A stretch of 31,408 bases of DNA from Blastocladiella britannica (GCA_025349905.2 MU624633.1:6583-37990); one strand, 5' to 3'. Shown: positions 1 to 10,330, counted from the first letter of the stretch. Made by a program: numbers and translations. The notes: generated by a model not told the origin, from the letters alone.

Positions 1-132
1 GAGGAATGTGCTGCTAATGAGGGTGCTGAGGAGCGGAGTTCAGCATTATCAGTTTCGGACGAAAGCAACAATATTTTGAGAAGATTCGCAAGAATACTTT
101 CTGCTCACATGACTTCACGCAGAATTCCTTAA
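1..132 (+). other. possible 3' end of an upstream coding region
   Basis: Frame 1 is open from the first base to a TAA at 130-132 (43 codons, acidic and Ser-rich at first). It could be the C-terminus of a gene that starts outside the window. The stretch is AT-rich compared with the confident exons here and matches no family I know, so it may equally be noncoding. Confidence 0.15.
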
Positions 133-380
133 GCCGCGAACAACACGACTACGAGAAAAGCTCCCAATTGCATATCGCACACCTCCCAGTTCATTTTTTT
201 CTCATTTCGCAATATATTCTCTCTTTCATTTTGACAAAAAAATTACCGAGGAGTGGAAAGAGCCGCCTTTGCACCACACTCTGCAATTGATTTGATTTAT
301 ATTGCCCACCCACATCCGCTACTGCAAGTCGACAAGCCAACCGATCTAACTGATCCCTGAAGTCGCAAAAAAAAAAAAAA
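133..380 (+). promoter_or_regulatory. upstream region / 5' leader of the cyclin gene
   Basis: AT-rich noncoding stretch ahead of the cyclin start. Just before the ATG there is an unbroken run of A (367-380, continuing into the A of the ATG), which would give the mRNA a poly-A leader next to the start codon. I see no clear TATA box. Confidence 0.3.
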
Positions 381-3246
381 ATGACCGACACCATCGCCTC
401 GCTGGTCGACCGCATTGCACAGTCGTTCCGCCTCTCCACTTCCTCTACTTCCTCCTCGCCAACATCTGGGTCCCCACGCTCAAGGTCTCCATCATCATCG
501 TCATCGACGCACCGTGATCGCGGCGGCCACTATGCATCCAAGTCATCAAAGACTTCGCCACGTACTGGTTTCCCACCGCGATCGGCTTCCACTTCCACTT
601 CCTCTTCGACCGCCGCAAATGGTACCGGATCGGGATCGGGCCCTCGCCGCCCGTCCTCGCGCTTGTCCACCCAAAATACTACTCCTGGTGGTTCAACCAC
701 TTTTTCCCGTGCATCCATGGCCGGCAAGTCCCGTTCCTCGCCACGCACGCTGGCCCTAGCCGCGCTCACGACCCCGATCGCGCCCGGATCAGACGCTACG
801 GGTGGTCCCCCTCACATGCCGCACCGCCCACCCGCATGCGCCGCATCGCCAATCCGGCCGCGCCGGTCCACTGCTCCCGCGACGACCGCGTCCGATCGGG
901 CAGCGTCGATCGGGCTGGCATCGCGCCCAACCGCGCCGCTGCCGGCCGATAAGCGGCCCGACATGCACCGCATTGACTCGGGGATGGGCTCGTTCCTGTC
1001 GACTTCCACGGCCGCGTCGTCGCTTGCGCACTTGCCCGGAATAGAGGATGGGCCCGAGGACGACGCTTCCAATGGTCGTCAGCCCCGCCAACCGGTTTAT
1101 GCAAAGCAACAGCACTTGACGCCTCGGCCACCCATGTCGACCGACTCGGGCGACTCGGGTTTGGCGTCGTCGTCTCGCCGCCGCGCCGTTTCGGCGGCCG
1201 CAAACGTTGTTGGATTGCGACACCCGCTCTCGGGCGAGCTGCACGTGCAGCCGCGGCCACTTCACGGCACCCGGCACGCGCTGGGATCGGGAACTACCAC
1301 CTCTACCACCAACACTGATGACGACTATGATGACGACGATCACAGCGAGCTGGACGACCGGAGCACCCGTACCATGTCCACCACCGCGTCGGTGCGCAAC
1401 TTGCGGCTGTTGTACAACGAAGCCGCGGCGTATGTCGGGGAAAATGCGCCTCTGTCGCTCATTTCCGCTTATCGCGTGATGCAGGACGACGATGATGGAG
1501 AGGAAGAGGACGATGTCGAGGAGGACGAGGGTAGCGACTTGGAGCTGGAGGACACCCACAACCGGATCCACCAGCACCACATCATCCCGCCGCATACGTC
1601 TCTGACGCAATGGCCATCACTTCCAGCAGTCAACTCAATGGAGATTGTCGAAATGGACGACGACGATCGCGAGAGCAGCCTCAGCAGCGAGGACGATGCC
1701 ACGTCCACCGCAAGCTTCACGTCGACCCACTCGTCCCCTGACGACAACAATGACGTCGGTGTTGACCATTTCCCGCTCGACATGGTCATGGATCTTTACA
1801 CACAACAGCAACAACAACAACCGGACCAGCACGATTTCTTGGATGTCGACCCGACCGGCACTACCCACTTTCGCGCCGAGACGGACGAGTTTGACGAGAC
1901 GGGCGTCATGTCGTCGTCGTCGGCCACTGGCACGCTGGCGGCCGCTCGGGCCGGGTCGTACGCGCCGCTTGCCGACACCAGCAGCGCAAGCAGCAGCAAC
2001 GATAACTCGACTTCGTTGGCAGCAGGAGCTGATGTGCACCACCACCCAGCGGCAGCATCCTCTTCAGCCAGTACGCACGGATCGTCCATGGCCGCGCCAT
2101 CGTCGCTCCGGGCCCGGCTCCTCAGCGGTTACGAAGACCACGAGCATGCCGTGGGTGGAATGCTTTCGGCCGCTCATTCGCGGGCAACCACATCGGGAAC
2201 GCTGTCGATTGGCACTGAGCAGTTTTTCGCATCGTCATCGGCAACTGCCACCGCCAAGCGAACCAGCCGCGCCAACTCGATCTTTGACGATCCGCGGGCG
2301 GCGTCGCTGGCCGATATCACGGCCGTGGCGGACTGGGACTCGCACATTGGCGTCTATGCACCTGAAATCTTTGCGCATCTTCGGGCACTGGAGGTATCTC
2401 ATTTCATTCTCATTGACCCATGTACCCAAATTGACAAAAATGTGAATATAGACACGGACACGACCCAAGCGCCATTACATGGACACGCAGCAGAAATCAA
2501 TTACGCGCGAGATGCGCGACAATCTCGTCGACTACCTGGTGGGCGTGCGTGCGGACTTGAACCTGGCCCGCGACACGGTATTCCTGGCCATCAACTACAT
2601 GGACCGGTACCTGTCCAAGCGCGGGGTGACGGCGACGTCGCTCGACGTGCTGACGCTGTCGGCACTGCTGGTGGCGTCCAAGTACGAAGAGGTGGCCCCA
2701 CCGGATGTGGTGGACATTGCGCGGCTGCTGGACCACCAGTTCTCGGTCGACGATATCTTGGACATGGAGCAGGACATGTTGTCGGTGCTCGGGTTCCGGC
2801 TCAATGCGGCCATTCCCGAATCGTTCTTTTACGCGGTGATGCACGCGCTAGGCGTCAACTCGCTGGCGCGGGGCGGGCCGCACCGCGTTGCCGTGGTCCG
2901 CGCGCAGCACGTGCTGTGGATGGCCGTCTCGGACTACGACGTGGCCGCCATGTTCCTGCCCAGCACCATTGCCGGCGCGGCGGCGCTGGTCTCGATCGAG
3001 GTCTACGGCAGCGGAACCAACAACAAGGCTGCGGATCCGCCCATGTTTGTTTCGCCTCGCGCCGCTCGCGATGCGTGGACCGTGGTGGCTCAAGGGTGCT
3101 TAGGGTTCACGCCAGGAAGTGACGAGGAGCGCGAACTGAGCGCATGCGTGGCCGCCACACACCGGGCGCTGGCAAAGCCCAAAATCAATATCCAGCGGTG
3201 CACGGACATTGCGCTGCGGGCCGCGGCGCGGGCGGACGAGGCATGA
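381..3246 (+). CDS. A/B-type (mitotic) cyclin with long disordered N-terminus
   Basis: Predicted regulatory subunit of a cyclin-dependent kinase. Exons 381-2393 and 2470-3246; the 76-nt intron is phase 0 with donor GTATCT. The product is about 929 residues. Residues 1 to about 650 are low-complexity (Ser/Thr, Asp/Glu runs, a short Gln tract) and probably disordered. The cyclin box follows: HLRALE, then across the splice junction RHYMDTQQKSITREMRDN, a close variant of the mitotic-cyclin YMD...MRxxLVDWLV signature (here VDYLV). INYMDRYLSK and LLVASKYEEVAPP come next, then a C-terminal cyclin fold. The junction restores the family sequence exactly, which supports the intron. Mitotic cyclins are usually 400-600 residues, so the N-terminal extension is unusual. 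RxxL sequences occur in the N-terminus, but I cannot say which, if any, is a destruction box. The start is the first ATG of the frame. Confidence 0.9.
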
Positions 3247-3442
3247 TCCTCCCTTGTTTTTTTTTCTTTTTTTTTCTTTTTCTTATGACGCCCGCGATCG
3301 GCGGGTGCAACTTCCACACAAACTACTCACTTGGATCCCTCCCCTTCCTTCGAACCCATTTCCCTTGCTCTCTCTCTCTCATTCCCAAACTTTTCTCTTT
3401 CTTCTTGATCTGCAATACAAAATCGAAAATATTGTCCATTTT
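3247..3442. terminator. convergent 3' region between cyclin and orphan gene
   Basis: Short spacer between two genes facing each other. It carries long T-rich runs on the + strand (about 3256-3284) and CT-rich tracts (about 3340-3410). It probably holds both 3' UTRs. No gene is evident in it. Confidence 0.35.
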
Positions 3443-4591
3443 TTATGAGAACAAATGCAGTCGTTGAATGGTCGCAACATGCAAAGCAAACTGCGCCAGT
3501 ACCGCCTCGTCAATTGTCTCTTGGACGGCCGGCTCGCACTGCAAGTGTCCGCCCGCTGCGCGCACCACGCCGACCGCCCACCGGTACACGCGACTGGCGT
3601 TATTGGCGGCCTCGACGGTCGGGATCCGGTTTTCGGGCGGAAGCGTGAGTGATGCCACGAACGTGGCCAGACGCGTCTTGGGCCCGCGATCAAGCAGCGC
3701 CATGATCGGGGAAACGAACGTTGCAGTGGCGATACGGCGGGAGTCGAGCGAGCGTGGCTTTTCAGTGACCCATCCCAACGCGGTTGCATTGGTGGTGGTA
3801 GAACGATAGATGTGGACCGACACCGGGTACTCGGCACTGATCCACACATACGTGTCGGTCCAGGACGGTTGGGTCTGGCACAGGTCCGGGATGAGGTCCG
3901 CCAGTGCCAGCAGTGCCTCGCTCGACAGTTGTGCGGCGCTGCCGAGGTGCAGGAACCCGGCTGGATTCTTGGAAGACATCCGATGAAACCCAATCTCGCC
4001 CAGTAAGTCCCACCTAGTCGGTACAATCGCCGTATCCGGGTCCCACGGCTCCTGGTATCCGATCGCGCGCAGTTCGTCCACGCACCACTTGTAAACTGTG
4101 CCAGTAGCCGCGATCCTCTGATCGATCGACGATACCGCCGACGCGACTCGAATTTCGTCCGGCATGGCCGACCCATGCGCCATCGTTGTGGTCGAGAACG
4201 GCGTGGTAAAGCAGAACGAGAGCAGCAACGGCGTCGAGTCGGCCAGCAATAGTTCGGGTGCATGGTCGGGGTCCTCGGATCCGCCGTCAATGTACTGCTT
4301 TTGGGTACGGTACAGCATCAGGCGCAGTGGCTCGTGAATTGTTGACGAGAGTGTGGACTGCATTGGTTGCTTGTTGTGGTGGTCGAATCGAAGCATGGGA
4401 ACCGTGTGTGTGGGAGGGACGGCTGCGAGCGCTGGAACTAGCTGGCACAGGATTTGGAGGATGGTCCAGGGCATGGGGTACGTTCTGATGACGGTGCGAT
4501 TGGCTGGAGGCAGATCAAAAGGCAGTTGCTGACCGACGGGTTGCTCGGGGTACGGTGGTGGGGGAGCATGATCAGCGGCGGTCGAGAGCAT
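3443..4591 (-). CDS. hypothetical protein, 382 aa, intronless
   Basis: A single uninterrupted frame of 382 codons plus stop, starting at the first ATG (4591) and ending 196 nt from the cyclin stop in convergent orientation. The N-terminus is Pro-rich (residues 10-30). The rest looks like a mixed alpha/beta soluble protein. It has two similar blocks around EIRVASAVSSIDQRI..TVYKWCVDELRAIG and ENRIPTVEAANNASRVYRWAVGVVRAAGG, which suggest an internal duplication of a helical unit (basic residue, V, Y-[KR]-W, V, [RA]A.G). I see no signal peptide and no membrane segment. I do not recognise the family. Codon usage resembles the neighbouring genes and a TATA-like element lies about 70 nt upstream, so it is probably a real gene. 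Confidence 0.7.
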   Translation of the reverse strand: MLSTAADHAPPPPYPEQPVGQQLPFDLPPANRTVIRTYPMPWTILQILCQLVPALAAVPPTHTVPMLRFDHHNKQPMQSTLSSTIHEPLRLMLYRTQKQYIDGGSEDPDHAPELLLADSTPLLLSFCFTTPFSTTTMAHGSAMPDEIRVASAVSSIDQRIAATGTVYKWCVDELRAIGYQEPWDPDTAIVPTRWDLLGEIGFHRMSSKNPAGFLHLGSAAQLSSEALLALADLIPDLCQTQPSWTDTYVWISAEYPVSVHIYRSTTTNATALGWVTEKPRSLDSRRIATATFVSPIMALLDRGPKTRLATFVASLTLPPENRIPTVEAANNASRVYRWAVGVVRAAGGHLQCEPAVQETIDEAVLAQFALHVATIQRLHLFS

Positions 4592-5127
4592 CGTTTACTT
4601 TTGCACAGCTTGGTCGGATCCAAGCCAAGTGCGGTGTCCATGACATGCTTGGTTGGTTATATAACGATCCTGGCCGCGTAAAGTATCGGGTGCGACCACT
4701 GCCATTCGGTGGAGGGAAATGACGTCGCGCATTTGCATGCAGGTGCGTGACGGGTGTCTATGGGATTCTATCGCTCTCTCCAGAGCTCCGGAAAAATTGC
4801 AGCGTTTTTTGGAGTCACTTCGGATTTCTCAGCAGTCGCTTGTTCCAGTCAGTCGAGAGATCCTGACTCCAGCTTTCGCCTCTCGGAACGGCCGACCTAG
4901 CGAAAAAGAGTTAAAACCCGGAAGAAAGATGCATATGCATTTTCCTCGGAGTATCTTTGGCAGCATGCCGTTGCTGCTCACTTCGCAAGATCACTGATCG
5001 ACTCGAACAAACGAAAAAAGGTGACGGTGGTAAATGAATAGCAATTCAAATGACAAGGACATATACTGGGTGCAGGCGCGCAAAAAGCACAAGTAATGTT
5101 TAATAATAAGAAAAGGATACCAACGAT
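4592..5127. other. 536-nt intergenic region (5' of orphan gene, 3' of dynein gene)
   Basis: No convincing gene. It contains the TATA-like palindrome at 4657-4664, an ATF/CREB-like core TGACGTCG at 4720-4727, an ATTTGCAT octamer-like motif at about 4731-4738, and a perfect 12-bp palindrome ATGCATATGCAT at 4929-4940. A 92-codon + strand frame (4719-4997) has no recognisable content. The right-hand part, up to 5127, is AT-rich and is probably the 3' UTR of the dynein gene. Confidence 0.4.
4657..4664 (-). promoter_or_regulatory. TATA-like element upstream of the 382-aa orphan gene
   Basis: Palindromic TTATATAA about 66-73 nt upstream of the ATG at 4591. Position and sequence suit a TATA box for the minus-strand gene. 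The evidence is the motif alone. Confidence 0.35.
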
Positions 5128-7542
5128 CTACTGGCCGCCGCCGCCATTCGCCGTCGTCGGACTCGGAATCACAGCCGCTCCGGGGGGTGCCGGGGTCGTC
5201 GATCCGGGGGTAGCCCTCTTCTGAATCAGCGTCTGGAAAAAGTTGGCCAGCACCGCGTTCTGGTCGTCGCCACCGGGCGTGGGCATGCCTCCGCCGTACA
5301 TGCTTCCCGGCGAAGCAGCGCCGCCAGTCATTGACGCGCCGCCAGGGGTCATGGGCATGGGTGCGAGCATGGGCAGGCCGATCGGCGACGATGTCGAGGG
5401 CATGGGCGGAGCAGGCGATGCCGACGCTGCCGCAGCCGCAGCTGCTGCCGCCGCGGCCGCCGATGTGGCGCCGGGGGTCGTGGACCGCGAAATCAACTTG
5501 GCGAGCGCGGCGGCCGGCGGCGTGGACCCGGCGAGCTGTGGCAGTGGAGTGAGGATTCCGTGGGCCGGGGTGGGCGATGCCGCCGACCCGTTGCCATTGG
5601 CGGTGGCGGTGGTGCGCAGGGCCGCCAGCTGGCGTTCTAGGAACGTCTGGTCGTCCATGGCCGCCACCAGCATCGAGTCGGCCGATACGGACGATGACGA
5701 CGACGCAGCTGCCATGGGGTTGGCCGCGAATGCGCCGGCCGCGGCGGAGACAGCAGCGGCCGCGCTGTTGGCGGAAATAGCCTCCGATGGCGGTGCGGGC
5801 ACGGCAGCAGCCCACGCGGTCGCCAGCGCATCGGGCACGCGCTCGGGCCACTGGTCGGGCGCATTGGCCAGGGCCGTGACCGCCTGCACGGCGTCATCGC
5901 TCGAGTGCCACGACTCGGGCGCGCGCTGCATCTTGATCTTGTTGAGCGAGTCCCACCCGGCCGGAATGAACACCGTGTCGCGCTCGATCACATTGGCTCG
6001 GTGCGTAAACAGCGCCGTCAGCGCCGGCGCACTGTTTCCGGTGGCAGCCGATGCGGTCGTGCTGCCAGGAGCGGCAGCGGCGGTGGCCGGCGGCGGGAAC
6101 AGTCGGAAGTGCAGGTACGACCGCAGCACGTCCACGGTCGCGGGCTTAGCGAGGGACGTGTAAAAGAGCGAGGCGCCGTCTGTTATCATGTTTATTTCAG
6201 TCAATATTCATATTCGAAAACAAGTAAAAAAGGGGAACACATACACTGGAGGGCCACAGCGCGCACCACCTGTTGGATAAAATCGAACATGTCATCGTCG
6301 AATCCATTATCGCGCTCGAGCACGGCCATGTGATCGGACTATTTTTCATCGAAACACAAGAGTGAGTAAAAAAATTGCCACACATAAAGTAGAGGGCATA
6401 AACACCTTGGCACAAACAATGGCGATCGGAATACCGAGGTTGCGCGTCAGCACGCCCGGACCCAGCGGCAACGTCACCCCACCGGCGTGCTCCTGGGCCA
6501 GCAGCACCGCGGTGGACGTCATGTGCGCCGACGACACCAGAGACCCGGTCTCGGACGCGGTGCCGACGGGCTCCAGGTACTCTTGCACGTGCTTGACGGC
6601 GGCGAGCTTGAGGATCTCGGTCCACGACAGCTCTTCCGAAACGGACATGGCGGTACCCAGCTCCGAGTCGTCGACGCTGATCTCGGACGCGGCGTCATCG
6701 AGCATGTTGGTGGTCGCGACGGACGCGATCGAAAGCCGGTGGGCGGCCTTGCTGGTAGTTGCTGAACCGGTGGAAGCGACGCCAAGAGCGCGACGAGCGG
6801 CGCGGTTCTTTTCGGCGGCAGCGGCGCGCTCGGCCTCGCGGCGGTCGTCGCGGTCGACGGCAGAATCGACCACGTGCTCGAGAGCGGCACACCACGCGCG
6901 CAGCTGCCCGAGCCAGCGCCACGGCGTGCGCCAGTCGAGCACAATCACCGCGGCGGTCCCGCACTGCAGCGCGGCGCGGTCCAGCGGCACGTGGGACTGG
7001 AACGCGGGCGATGACAGCGCAAACACGCCGATGCGCGCGTGCGGGGCCGAGGCGTCGGCGTCCTCGTCATCAGCGTCGTGGTCGTCCTCACCGTCGTCAC
7101 CTACTCCGGTCCCACCGTACCCGTCGGGCCCGCCGTAAAAGTCGTGGCTGCCCATGGCTATGGCGGCGGCGTGGGCGGCGGCCGAGATGGGCGACAGGGT
7201 CGGGCGCAGGTCTAGGTACGAGTACGAGAGGCCGAGGTCGGTGGACGGCGGGTGTGTTGATGACGAGGAGGATGTTTGGCCGGTGGCGGCCGACTGAGAA
7301 GAGCCCGACTCGAGCTGGACCAAGGCAGCCGAGCGGTCGCGGGCCAGCAGGCGCAGGAGGGCCGATTTGCCGGCGGCCGGGTCGCCCATCACCAGGACGG
7401 TGCGGGTGGCGGTGGTGGAGGCGTGGCGTTGGGCGCGCAGGATGGACTGCCAGAGGCCCCCTCCGCTGCTGCTGTTGGTTGCGGTGGTTGCGGTGGTGGC
7501 CGAGGTCGCCGAGGGACCATTGCTGAGGAAAAAGTCGGTCAT
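5128..7542 (-). CDS. cytoplasmic dynein light intermediate chain
   Basis: Accessory subunit that links cytoplasmic dynein heavy chain to cargo adaptors on microtubules. Exons in coding order: 7542-6406, 6338-6245, 6179-5128; introns of 67 and 65 nt; about 760 residues. The N-terminal Ras-like domain starts with LWQSIL and a P-loop GDPAAGKS (residues 53-60). It continues with VIVLDWRTPWRW, GIPIAIVCAK, then across two splice junctions SDHMAVLE, FDFIQQVVRAVALQ, YGASLFYTS, and RDTVFIPAGWDSLNKI, all in the order known for this family. The C-terminal half is Ala/Ser/Pro-rich and disordered, but near the end NAVLANFFQTLIQKR (about 718-732) resembles the amphipathic adaptor-binding helix of animal light intermediate chains. 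Both junctions rebuild family sequence. The gene lies head-to-head with the SH3 adaptor gene (194 nt apart). The G domain has Ala/Asp-rich insertions and may not bind nucleotide like a canonical GTPase. Confidence 0.92.
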
Positions 7543-7736
7543 CTTTCCTTCCTTTGGTTTATTCGGGCCAGTCCGATCGATTCAATTCAAGAATTTTTGT
7601 TTTGTTTTCGATTTGTTGTTGTCTCGTGCTGGCGAACCGTCGTTACGAAAGAGGACTCCCATGTTGTGGCGTCCCTTGGACCTCAACTCGCTCTCTTTAC
7701 TCTCTTTGGACCGCCGCCCTTGGGATAAAAATCATT
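7543..7736. promoter_or_regulatory. divergent promoter between dynein chain and SH3 adaptor
   Basis: 194 nt between two start codons on opposite strands, so it must hold both 5' regions. The + strand side has a pyrimidine-rich stretch (about 7660-7720) just before the adaptor ATG. At 7641-7653 it contains CGTTACGAAAGAG, which recurs upstream of the gene at 18575. Confidence 0.5.
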
Positions 7737-10270
7737 ATGGCTGACAATTTGCTGGTCCGCGCTCAGTTCGACTATGATGCGTTACAGCCCGATGAGCTCT
7801 CTTTGCACGAGGGCGACCTGATTACTGTCCTGGACGGTTCGCAGGCCGGCTGGCTCTTTGGGGATGTGGGCGGGCGTCAAGGGCACATTTCTTTCATTTC
7901 TATACCAGAGTACACTTGATATACTGACCGGTCTACAATGTAACAGATGGTTCCCCGACAATGTACTTTTATCAGAGTGGTACCTTTGGTCTGGCACACT
8001 CACGTAACTCACTCAATTGAACAGTACGTCGTCCCCGCCGAGCCTGCCGCTGCGCCCGCTCGCGTCCCTCCCAAGCTGCCGCCTCCGATCCCCTCTACTC
8101 CAGCTCCCGCTCCAGTTCCAGCCCCTGCTCCTCTTTCGGTTCCTGTCACCGACGTCGCCGCTCCCGAGCCCACCGTCGATACTGCTGCCCCGGCCCAACA
8201 GGACACTGCTGCTGCCGCTGCCCCGCCGCACGTTGAGCCCCAGCGCGCGCGCGTCGAGTACGACTATGCTCCGCAAAAGCCCGGAGAACTGGCGCTGACC
8301 TCGGGCCAGACCATCTTGGTCCTCCAAACCGAGATCCCGGGCGTGCACGGCTGGTACCAGGGCCAGGCCGATGGCGAGACTGGTTCGTTTCTTTTTCCTT
8401 TTGCTCTTTTGATCGAACAGACTGAGTAGTGTCCTATCAGGCGTCTTCCCGTCCAACCACGTCCGCCTCCTTGCCGGCAATGCCATGGAAGGTATGCACA
8501 GTCTTCTTTTTTCATGGTGTTCATCAGTTTTCTCAAATGATCATTTATAGAGAAACAACGCAAGCTAGCCGCATACGGCGTTCGCATTGGTGGTGGCCTC
8601 GGCGGCATCTTTGGCAGTGTCCCTGGCGGCCTGGGAGCTCTCAAGAAGCCAGCTGTACGTGCTTTGATTCATTTTGTCTTCTGCAAGGAAAGAGATCCTG
8701 ATCTTCAGATGAATGAATACAGACGCCTGAGCATGCCGCTACGCCTCCGCATGCCCCCTCTGAGGCTCCCCACCCGCCGGCCGCCATGTCCCTGCCGCGT
8801 CGCCCGCCACCGGCCTCCCCAGTCCCGACCGAGCCGCCAGTCGAGCATATCCCGGCTCCTAGCGCGACCTCCAATTCGCCACCGATGCACACCCGCATGC
8901 CGTCATTGCCACGCATGCCTGCCGGGGTGCGTCCCAGCTCGGTTGGCAGCCCGTCGTCTGCAACGCCAGTCGAGATTGCGCCCCCGCCGCGCGTCGCGAG
9001 CCCTGCGCCGGCTGCTGCTGCTGCCCCGGCTCCTACCCGCGTCGCCCCGGTTCCAGCGCACCCCGCTCCTCCCAAGCCAAAGTCGCCCCCGCCGCGCGCC
9101 GCGTCGCCTGTCCGGCCCGTTTCTCCGGCACCCGCTGCACCGGTTGCTCCTCCGGTTGCTCCAGTTGTGGACGCGCCTGCTCCGGCGGTGGTTGCAGAGA
9201 TCGCTGAGTCTGTGCCCGAGCCTGTCGCTGCTGCTCTGTCTGAAGTTGCGCCTCCCATTGAAGCCACCCCGGAGTCTGTTTCTGCTGCTGCCGATATGGT
9301 GGAGGCTCCTGCTACGCCTGCTTCAGCGCCGCTGGCGGCCCTCCCGGCCAAGCTGCGCCCGACCCAGACCAAGCGTCCGCCCTCGTCGGTGCGGTCGCTG
9401 CAGTCCATGACCAGCGCGGCGGCGCCGCCAGAGGCCGAGGCTGCGCCAGTTGTGCCGCAACGCTCGGCGTCGCCTGTTCCGGTTGTTATTGCTCCCGCTC
9501 CTGCTCCTGCTGCCGTCGTGGCGTCAGTGGCCGTGGTTGCTCCAACCGCCGAGGCGCCCGCAATGGAAGCAGCGGCTTCTCCCGAGGTCGCGTCCCCGTC
9601 CGCCACTACCCCGACGTCGCGGTTCGGCCGCGTCTCGTCGGCGATTGCCTCGCTGCAAGCGAACCTGGGCATGGGCCGCCCCGGCTCTGCGGGCGGATTA
9701 CCGTCAGCGACGCCCCCGCCTATCCCCGGCGCCAAGCCGGCGTTTGGCGGCGCATTTGGGCTTCGGCGTCCTCCCAGCGCGCCCGGAACGGCGTCGGAAT
9801 CAGCCGAAACAGATGCCACGGTTCTCAAGTCGCCCACCCGCACCAACACGGGCGGCAGCGATCACCTGGCTGCAGCGGTGGCCCCCGCGATTCCGCCGCG
9901 GCCCGCGACCATGGGCACGTTGTCACGGCAAGGGTCCGCGGCGTCGGTCGGGACCACGGGCCGGTCGGCGTCGCCGTCGCCCACGCGCATCAACACCGGC
10001 GGCGTTGGCGGGTACGCGCGCCCCGCATCGTTAGTTGGTGGTGGTGCTCATCTGCATCGGTCCCCCGTCATCACTGGAGGAGTGGTGGTTCCAGCATCGC
10101 CGGTCCCGGACGCGGCCGCGGACTTGGCAGCCACACTGTGGGATATGGTGGCGGCGCTCAAGATTGAAGTCGGCGAGCTGCGGTCGCAGGTGGCTACCGA
10201 GCGGTCCAAACGCGAGGCGGTCGAGTTACGGCTGGCGGTGGTTGAGGACAAGTTGGCGTCGTTGGCGTAG
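7737..10270 (+). CDS. CIN85/CD2AP-like adaptor: two SH3 domains, Pro-rich region, C-terminal coiled coil
   Basis: Predicted scaffold binding proline-rich partners, probably in endocytosis or cortical actin. Exons: 7737-7882, 7947-7962, 8025-8382, 8441-8491, 8551-8654, 8723-10270; about 740 residues. SH3-1 (residues about 4-60) has AQFDYDA, DELSLHEGD, GWLFGDV and, rebuilt over two junctions, GWFPDNYV. SH3-2 (about 128-192) has VEYDYAP, ELALTSGQ, GWYQGQ and, rebuilt over a junction, GVFPSNHVRLL. A Gly-rich stretch (YGVRIGGGLGGIFGSVPGG) follows, then some 450 residues rich in Pro/Ala/Ser with PxxP motifs, and a final heptad-like helix including ALKIEVGELRSQVATERSKR. SH3 repeats plus Pro-rich linker plus terminal coiled coil is the CIN85/CD2AP layout, but with two rather than three SH3 domains. 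Another multi-SH3 adaptor family is possible. Exon 2 is only 16 nt and intron 1 appears to be GC-AG. Confidence 0.85.
7947..7962 (+). other. 16-nt microexon of the SH3 adaptor gene
   Basis: Encodes the end of a split Gly codon plus WFPDN, the invariant Trp/Phe-Pro core of SH3-1. It is flanked by a 64-nt intron (7883-7946, donor GC, acceptor TAACAG) and a 62-nt intron (7963-8024, donor GTACTT, acceptor AACAG). Without it the SH3 fold is incomplete, and no other GT/AG choice gives the motif in frame. Confidence 0.75.
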
Positions 10271-10330
10271 TCCAGTTACCCAATCACATGTGCAGTGCAA
10301 TTTCTCTTTCGAATTTTTAATGAAGAAAAA

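Noticed and set aside
415..960. Alternative frames in the cyclin N-terminus with hydrophobic, protein-like stretches
   Set aside because: Shifted TCN Ser codons read as Leu/Phe/Pro; the best such frame is broken by stops, and the cyclin frame is open throughout and splices into the cyclin box.
4719..4997. 92-codon + strand frame in the intergenic gap
   Set aside because: No recognisable content; the sequence there carries promoter-like motifs instead.
5243..6163. 306-codon + strand frame opposite the dynein chain
   Set aside because: Antisense of an Ala/Ser-rich exon; the composition is explained by the codons of the real gene.
8641..9849. 402-codon minus-strand Gly/Ala-rich frame over the SH3 adaptor
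   Set aside because: Mirror of Pro/Ala codons in the linker exon; no domain.
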